Shown in pieces: positions 60,201 through 64,000 of a stretch of DNA of 64,000 nucleotides. The stretch is taken from NCBI GenBank assembly GCA_025618425.1, contig CM046838.1, positions 43,128,019 through 43,192,018 on the forward strand, in the 5' to 3' direction. Under the pieces are notes generated by a model, which saw nothing but the letters and a program-made list of their open reading frames with translations, was not told where the DNA came from and searched no databases. A program made the position numbers and the translations under genes. Source of the stretch: Heliocidaris tuberculata (lineage: Eukaryota > Echinodermata > Echinoidea > Camarodonta > Echinometridae). Positions within the stretch are counted from its first letter, which is position 1; the number at the start of each line of letters is the position of its first letter.

Positions 60201-63200
60201 TATCTGTCGCCCAAAAGGGAGACAAAGTAAGACAATTGTATTTCCGCAAGGGGGGGGGGGGGGGTAGGGAGGCGAAAACGAAAATCGAATGTAGCTCCAA
60301 TATGTAAAAAGAAACTGACCTTCTATAAAATGATCAGATTATCGATAAATAAACATGAAAATAGAATTAAGAACAGCCGCATAATAGAGATGAAAAAAAA
60401 ATATCACATGATGCCATAATATGAAAAAAGTGTTATAGGAAAACCAATGCTAAAATTATACGCACGGGTGCAAATACTCAGTAGGTATTTTATGATTAAT
60501 TTTCAGCTAAAACAACAACTCAGGTAAGGACAACGACTGTTTCCACAACAAAGCCACCAACCGCTGAAGCAGTTACGACAGACCATGTGACTTCTGTGAA
60601 AGCCACTGTGACAACATCCACCACAACAACAGTAAATCCAACTTCAAGTGAAGGGAGGACAACAACTGTTTCTTCAACAATACCATCCACTCAGAAAAAA
60701 GTTACGACAGAACATGTGAACAATGCTGCGGGAAACATTGCTACCACACCCACCATAATCATTACTCCGACAACAACTGGACTAACAGGCGAAACAATAT
60801 CCCAAATGAGCACAGATGCTGCCCTTACTTCTGTAGAAACAAGTCCTACTAGTACATTTACAGAATTAGATTTAACCACTGCGGTTTCTACGATAAGGGG
60901 CGAAACACAATTTGCTGCCTTCACAACAGCATATGCTGGCTCAACTTTCTCACAGACCACGAATTTCCACACAGAGCAAGGAGACGAACTGCCACAACCT
61001 CGTGAAGTCATTGAAAATACAGTTGTCAAAGAGTTGATTTCATCCGACACTGCTACCGCCATTAGCAACTCCATCTTAACCGATGATACAACAGGATGGT
61101 TATCAGTCATTTACAATACATATTATACAGAGACAGTTTTAGCTACTGTCACCGAAACAGAGACAGCCCTGGCTACTACGAGCCAATCGCTCACAACGAC
61201 CATTGATGAAACATTAACGACATCACGAAGTAAGCAATGTCATATAAACTGCAAAAGTGGTGTGTATATTTCACTGTAATAAAAATTGAAATAAGTACAG
61301 ACACACATTTAGATCATGTGACGAGTAAACCCGACTTGATTTACATAGTATGAAAAGCAATCTTAGGGTTTGATGAACTGACGAAAATTTGTAAATAAAT
61401 GCAATTATAATTACCACTTTTTCGAAATGTGTGACTAATAGTAGACATTTTTGTAGCAGAACAACGCTTGACGTTAACAATTCCACTACTAATTCCACTA
61501 CGAAGCTTTACACAAAAGTCACAAGATTATTTTCAGCGGGCAGATTCAACAACAGAGTATGTGATTATTTTGCCTTTCCTGGTGCATGTGTGTATGTACG
61601 GAGGGGGGGGGGGGGGGTTGTATTTTGCCAACAGATCTTCGACCAAGAAATCGACAGAGGTCCTTAGAATGAATATACCGACATGGTGGTATACTAAGAA
61701 CATAATGCCTATCTATTTTGTCTAATAATCTTTGTCCAGAGAATGCAGCAACGCCAATGACGACAGCAATAACAACATCAGCTTACATGGCGACAAAGAA
61801 GGACAGTACGACTGCGTCATTGTCAACGGCCAAAGACAGTACAACGACATCAATGACCACCGATACAGCCGCAGTACAAACCACAGGAAACATGAGTTCC
61901 ACGACATCGTTGATCAATCCTGAAACGAAATCGCCGGTGACAACATTGTCTGCAGACAGTGTGAAAGATGTACATTTCACCGAAGTTCACTCAACAGGCA
62001 CGACAGGTGAAAAATCATCAGCAGCATCAGTAAGCATTTTGACCCTTTTGCCGTAGACACTTGTTAATCAAAATGCAACTTACTATATTTTGACAATCGT
62101 ACATGAATTATCTCATCAATTCAAGAGTGGTTATTTGTTTTAATGAATAGAAAACGACATGTTAGGCAACCTAGCTATCAGGCGGGGACAGACCGGGCAG
62201 TGATGTAACCCCACTTTAAGGAGAAAGCGAGCAAAACTCTGGTATTATCTAGTATTTTATTTTTTGGACAATAAGTATTCGAAATGTGGCACTTCAGGCT
62301 GTCCTGCAACCGGTCATGCGTATTCATTGATCTTGCTGGGGGGGGGGGGGGGGGGGGGGGGTCACAAGAAATATGATTCTAGAGTTGTTTAATCACGAGT
62401 TTATTACCAAAAATCATTAGGAATTGCATAAAAGTTTACCCATGAATAACATTTCTATTTTGTATTATGTATATTACATCACATTTAACGAAAGATACAG
62501 TTTCCTTAGATATATATCTTCAATGTCACACAGAATTTCCACAAAAGACCCACACCTGCATCGCAATGGTCGAATAACAATACTGCACTGTATGCTGGAT
62601 ACATCACCTCCACAGCAAGCGTTCTTTTCACTCTTATAGTTTACCTGCTCGCTCGGTAAGTAAAACACCGATATCTAAGAGAATTAAATCAATTGCCAAA
62701 CCTGGATATAGGTGATAAAAATAAAAACCTAAATAGATCTACACAAAAAAAAAAAAAAAAAGAATAAATGAATGAATTCAACCAAGTCTCCTTATTGTTA
62801 TTTTGCATCATCATGATCATGTACCTATTTACGGCACCTGGACCAAGATGTGTAGTAAAGATTAATGGACTGCCATAGGACTTAGTGCCACACCCAAAAT
62901 TCGATCCCCGTGCCAAGTACCTGATCCATAGTAAGCTGATTTATCCACCAGTCTAAAACCATAACGTTTCTTTAGCGTAATGTATTTGTAGAAATGATAC
63001 TTGTTTACTTTGTCAGGGACCTCTCTAGTATTATGACATATCTCGTACAATATGTTGTGTATCTAGACCGTAAAATATTTCACAAAATTCCTTGTTCTCA
63101 TGATATTTATATTTCCTTTAATTTATTTGTTTATATTCAAAAGGAAAATCAGGAACACAACACATGGCAAAACTCTGATTGTTCAGTTCGTCACCTTGCT

Positions 63201-63882
63201 TTGCTTTAACATTTCAATCCTCTGTGTCATATCGGTTGACCATTGGACATCTGACCCGGAAATGAAAGGGAAATCATGCATGGCATTGTTGGTAATTTTT
63301 CACTACACTGCCTTGTCGTGTGGTTTCTTGATGAACGTGCGGCTCTTTAGTTTTTACCTCGCCTTCATCCAGAACCGAAACATGGATTCACCATTGTACC
63401 GACGTAAAGCTGCATTGTGGGTACTTGGTAAATGACTGATGTTTGTTTTGATATTTTTCCCAGTATTGTTTTATTGCAGAAAAAGTCTTGCGTAGTCATA
63501 AAACATGCATGTACAACGTTTTGTTGAAGTAAAAATATCTTTTACAGTGATCTAACATGCATAAATCCCACCATAGGCTCTTTTGAGATATAAAGATTGT
63601 CGTGTGGCAAAGGAGATGATTATTTATGCTAGTTCGGTCGCAAAAGATTAGCAATGATGCGAATATACTAACATTGCAGCTTATATCCAAGAAATGAGAT
63701 AAAAATGAGATAAAAACCCAAAAGACATCTGTTGTCGGATGCAATTACGTCCGTGTTGTAGGTAACAGCATAGATTCAGATGATGATTCGCAAAATCTTA
63801 CTACTCCATTTTCAGCTCTCCCAGGTATTATAGTGTTCATAACTACTGTCGTTGCAAGAAGTGATTACGTATTCACAGAAGG
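47516..63882 (+). CDS. Gene C: signal peptide, SRCR x6, mucin, GAIN-less 7TM receptor (3' end outside window)
   Basis: Exons: signal 47516-47579; SRCR 49994-50329, 53128-53448, 53971-54291, 57815-58147, 58511-58846, 59837-60169; mucin 60507-61229 and 61740-62029; TM1 62534-62655; TM2-3 63144-63427; TM4 63816-63882. The last exon lies beyond the window. With the last exon of gene A the total is 4689 nt, exactly 1563 codons. The protein would be secreted to the surface by the [17 protein letters not shown] leader. It would carry six group-A-like SRCR domains and a stalk of about 340 Ser/Thr-rich residues and then enter the membrane without a GAIN/GPS module. Such a receptor could not self-cleave in the usual way. 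From 61559 the gene is nearly identical to gene A. Boundaries are well supported; function is inferred. Confidence 0.88.
47645..47785. repeat. (TAA)n microsatellite
   Basis: About 45 AAT/TAA trinucleotides with ATG interruptions, in the first intron of gene C. Confidence 0.95.
47786..48511 (+). other. Gene C intron, nothing coding
   Basis: AT-rich; a second short (AAT)n at about 48077-48092 with the phrase CCGTTCTTGTATAGCGCATAT, common to dispersed intronic repeats. Confidence 0.4.
48512..49250 (-). mobile_element. Non-LTR retrotransposon reverse transcriptase fragment
   Basis: Minus strand reads [13 protein letters not shown], a stop, [39 protein letters not shown], then after an internal deletion [17 protein letters not shown] and [20 protein letters not shown]. 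The PQGS.LGPLLF and YADD motifs identify the catalytic core. Inactive because of stops and the deletion. Confidence 0.92.
49255..49420. repeat. Mixed (AAT/GAT)n microsatellite
   Basis: Irregular AATAATGAT repeats, with an A run at the end. Confidence 0.9.
49594..49741. repeat. Two adjacent near-perfect hairpins
   Basis: 49594-49627 is the exact reverse complement of 49629-49662 (34-nt arms, one-base loop; core CTTAAGCCTCCAAGTAATAA). Next to it AATAAGCCTGCCAGGTCAAG (from about 49677) pairs with CTTGACCTGGCAGGCTTATT, with arms of 25 nt or more and a short loop. Confidence 0.93.
49994..50329 (+). CDS. Gene C SRCR exon 1
   Basis: 336 nt, phase 1-1, acceptor TTCTGTAG, donor GTAGTC (non-optimal). 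Reads [71 protein letters not shown]. No counterpart was found in gene B. Confidence 0.9.
50667..51583. mobile_element. TIR element built of TTGGGTAA/TTACCCAA motifs
   Basis: Ends CACTCTTAAAATGTTGGG and CCCAACTTTTTTAAGAGTG. The interior of about 900 bp carries more than twenty GTTGGG(T/C)A(A) or inverse motifs plus a GATAGGATAG stretch at 51110-51190. No ORF of note. Confidence 0.82.
51584..52017 (+). other. Gene C intron, A-rich, nothing coding
   Basis: A runs near 51630-51660; no recognised exon. Confidence 0.4.
52018..52175. repeat. Two-copy tandem repeat, 77-bp period
   Basis: ATTTTACGAAGCAAAATGGA starts copies at 52021 and 52098; both end near AGAAAATATAATTTT. Confidence 0.9.
52681..52766. 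repeat. (AT)n(GT)n microsatellite
   Basis: AT repeat followed by GT repeat with GC interruptions. Confidence 0.95.
53085..53119. repeat. (AT)n microsatellite directly before an exon
   Basis: Ends a few bases before the acceptor of the exon at 53128, replacing the usual polypyrimidine tract. Acceptor strength may be reduced. Confidence 0.9.
53128..53448 (+). CDS. Gene C SRCR exon 2
   Basis: 321 nt, phase 1-1, acceptor TTTATAG (no clear polypyrimidine tract), donor GTGAGT. Reads [54 protein letters not shown] and VGVACDA. Counterpart of the gene B exon at 12580. Confidence 0.88.
53971..54291 (+). CDS. Gene C SRCR exon 3
   Basis: 321 nt, phase 1-1, strong TTTTTGTTCAG acceptor. Reads [61 protein letters not shown] and ISCDI. 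No upstream ATG in frame, so the true exon begins well before the first Met-type codon. Confidence 0.9.
54292..54861 (+). other. Gene C intron
   Basis: ACAGTGCCTATGAAAAAAAAGTATACCC near 54729 resembles a MITE end. Nothing coding. Confidence 0.4.
54862..55677. mobile_element. Inverted-repeat element of about 815 bp
   Basis: TTTGATGCCACGGATGACTG and TCAAAATCCATTTGTACCAA at the left return inverted at 55601-55677. A single related arm lies at 30650-30730. No ORF. Confidence 0.82.
56219..56420 (-). mobile_element. Non-LTR reverse transcriptase fragment (YADD)
   Basis: Minus strand reads [29 protein letters not shown], a stop and a frameshift, then [14 protein letters not shown]. This is the palm region of a non-LTR RT from the YADD box to the GL.I...KTE block. 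Confidence 0.82.
56426..56537. mobile_element. 112-bp hAT MITE with perfect 8-bp target duplication
   Basis: Perfect 20-bp terminal repeats, CAGAGGCGGCGGAACGTCGG and inverse. TCCTGGAG occurs immediately on both sides (56418-56425 and 56538-56545). It sits in the RT fragment described just before it, so it inserted later. Confidence 0.95.
56671..57696. mobile_element. 1.03-kb TIR element with CACGAT-rich ends
   Basis: Ends TTATGTTGGGTTTACACT and AGTATAAACCCAACATAA. Sub-terminal regions carry many CGTGATCG/CACGAT repeats in both orientations. A (CAT)n(AAT)n microsatellite (57168-57235) lies within. No transposase seen. Confidence 0.8.
57815..58147 (+). CDS. Gene C SRCR exon 4
   Basis: 333 nt, phase 1-1, acceptor TTTCTAG, donor GTAAGA. 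Reads [71 protein letters not shown]. Very close to gene B exon 3. Confidence 0.93.
58148..58510 (+). other. Gene C intron, nothing recognised
   Basis: Short AT-rich intron, 363 nt. Confidence 0.5.
58511..58846 (+). CDS. Gene C SRCR exon 5
   Basis: 336 nt, phase 1-1, acceptor TCTCTCCCAG. Reads [70 protein letters not shown] and ISCET. Very close to gene B exon 4. Confidence 0.93.
59439..59770. repeat. Two-copy tandem repeat, 179-bp period
   Basis: AAGGTTTGGTACTCTTTTCC starts copies at 59439 and 59618; the second copy is shortened to about 150 bp. In the intron before the last SRCR exon of gene C. Confidence 0.9.
59837..60169 (+). CDS. Gene C SRCR exon 6
   Basis: 333 nt, phase 1-1, acceptor TCCGCAG, donor GTAAGC. 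Reads [61 protein letters not shown] and VQCDL. Counterpart of gene B exon 5. Confidence 0.92.
60507..61229 (+). CDS. Gene C mucin stalk exon 1
   Basis: 723 nt, phase 1-1, acceptor ATTTTCAG, donor GTAAGC. Opens [17 protein letters not shown]. Repeats TTTVS(S/T)T(I/K)P twice. Thr and Ser near 45%. Homologous to the gene B exon at 19593. Confidence 0.85.
61740..62029 (+). CDS. Gene C mucin stalk exon 2
   Basis: 290 nt, phase 1-0. Differs from the gene A exon at 184-473 only at one codon (Ala to Thr at the base 61772). Joins in frame to TM1 at 62534. Confidence 0.78.
62534..62655 (+). CDS. Gene C exon: linker and TM1
   Basis: Identical to the gene A exon 978-1099. 122 nt, phase 0-2. Confidence 0.82.
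63144..63427 (+). CDS. Gene C exon: TM2 and TM3
   Basis: Same protein sequence as gene A exon 1585-1868. 284 nt. Confidence 0.87.
63816..63882 (+). CDS. Gene C exon: TM4
   Basis: 67 nt, same sequence as 2257-2323. It is the last exon of gene C inside the window; the TM5-TM7 and tail exon should lie about 280 nt further on. Confidence 0.82.
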
Positions 63883-64000
63883 GTAAGCATTGTACAATAT
63901 TTGATTGCCTTATGATAATCAGAATCAACTGGAGAAGCCACTTATGACTTCTTCACTGTCTAATATTGCAGCAACGCTTCGTTGTCCTAATAAGCTACAA

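Larger units (their letters stand above)
61559..64000 (+). repeat. Second copy of the 2.44-kb segment at 1-2441
   Basis: Colinear with 1-2441 at an offset of 61556-61559. I count six substitutions (first-copy positions 21, 216, 485, 822, 2038, 2428) and two homopolymer changes (17 against 15 G, 14 against 17 A). Both window edges cut it, so the full length is unknown. Confidence 0.97.

Noticed and set aside
61460..61560. Possible extra stalk exon (acceptor TTTGTAGCAG, donor GTATGT)
   Set aside because: No frame enters and leaves in the phases needed by its neighbours, and the exons at 60507 and 61740 already join in phase without it.
1..64000. CRISPR arrays, operons, phage genes, rRNA or tRNA genes
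   Set aside because: None seen. The repeats are transposons and satellites of a eukaryotic genome, and the genes are split by introns.

Overview
This is animal nuclear DNA: split exons with GT/AG borders, AT-rich introns, many short transposon relics, microsatellites and homopolymer G runs, and a 500-N scaffold gap. No bacterial or organellar genes are present. The gene content (scavenger-receptor cysteine-rich ectodomains fused to a Ser/Thr mucin stalk and an adhesion-GPCR-type seven-helix domain) and the repeats suggest a marine invertebrate deuterostome. A sea urchin or another echinoderm is my best guess, but the species is not proven.

The window is a tandem cluster of related SRCR-adhesion-GPCR genes, all on the + strand. 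Gene A (184-3760) is only the 3' end of a gene: mucin exon, four 7TM exons, cytoplasmic tail and stop. Gene B (12580-30445) is nearly complete: five SRCR exons, two mucin exons, three GAIN exons, a GPS exon with an intact C-x-H-L-T cleavage motif, four 7TM exons and the stop. Its signal-peptide exon was not found and may lie in the gap at 10476-10975. Pseudogene D (38130-44463) is a broken 5' fragment: a signal exon, an SRCR exon split by a fold-back element, and a frameshifted SRCR exon. Gene C (47516 to past the window end) has a signal exon, six SRCR exons, two mucin exons and the first three 7TM exons. Every intron joins in phase. The gene B exons from 12580 to the stop total 4997 nt (plus one base carried in). 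Gene C exons plus a last exon like that of gene A total 4689 nt. Both sums close the reading frame exactly.

Three points stand out. First, positions 1-2441 and 61559-64000 are almost identical (six substitutions plus homopolymer length changes), so genes A and C share a 3' end with a period of about 61.56 kb. This is either a very recent tandem duplication or an assembly artefact. Second, genes A and C go from mucin stalk straight to TM1, in phase, without the GAIN/GPS exons that gene B carries. Third, the SRCR exons of B and C are collinear, and D repeats the start of C, showing block-wise duplication and decay.

Intergenic and intronic DNA is dominated by non-autonomous elements: a family of long inverted-repeat (fold-back) elements in four copies, one inside an SRCR exon; two hAT-type MITEs with 8-bp target duplications; a 1.66-kb TIR element with a GTTAA duplication that carries a stop-free pyrimidine minisatellite; a 295-bp palindromic MITE with an AAAT duplication; a Tc1/mariner relic; and four antisense non-LTR retrotransposon fragments. 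The receptors probably work as surface sensors: SRCR domains bind ligand, the mucin stalk lifts them off the membrane, and the 7TM domain with a long Ser/Pro-rich tail signals. The biological role is inferred.
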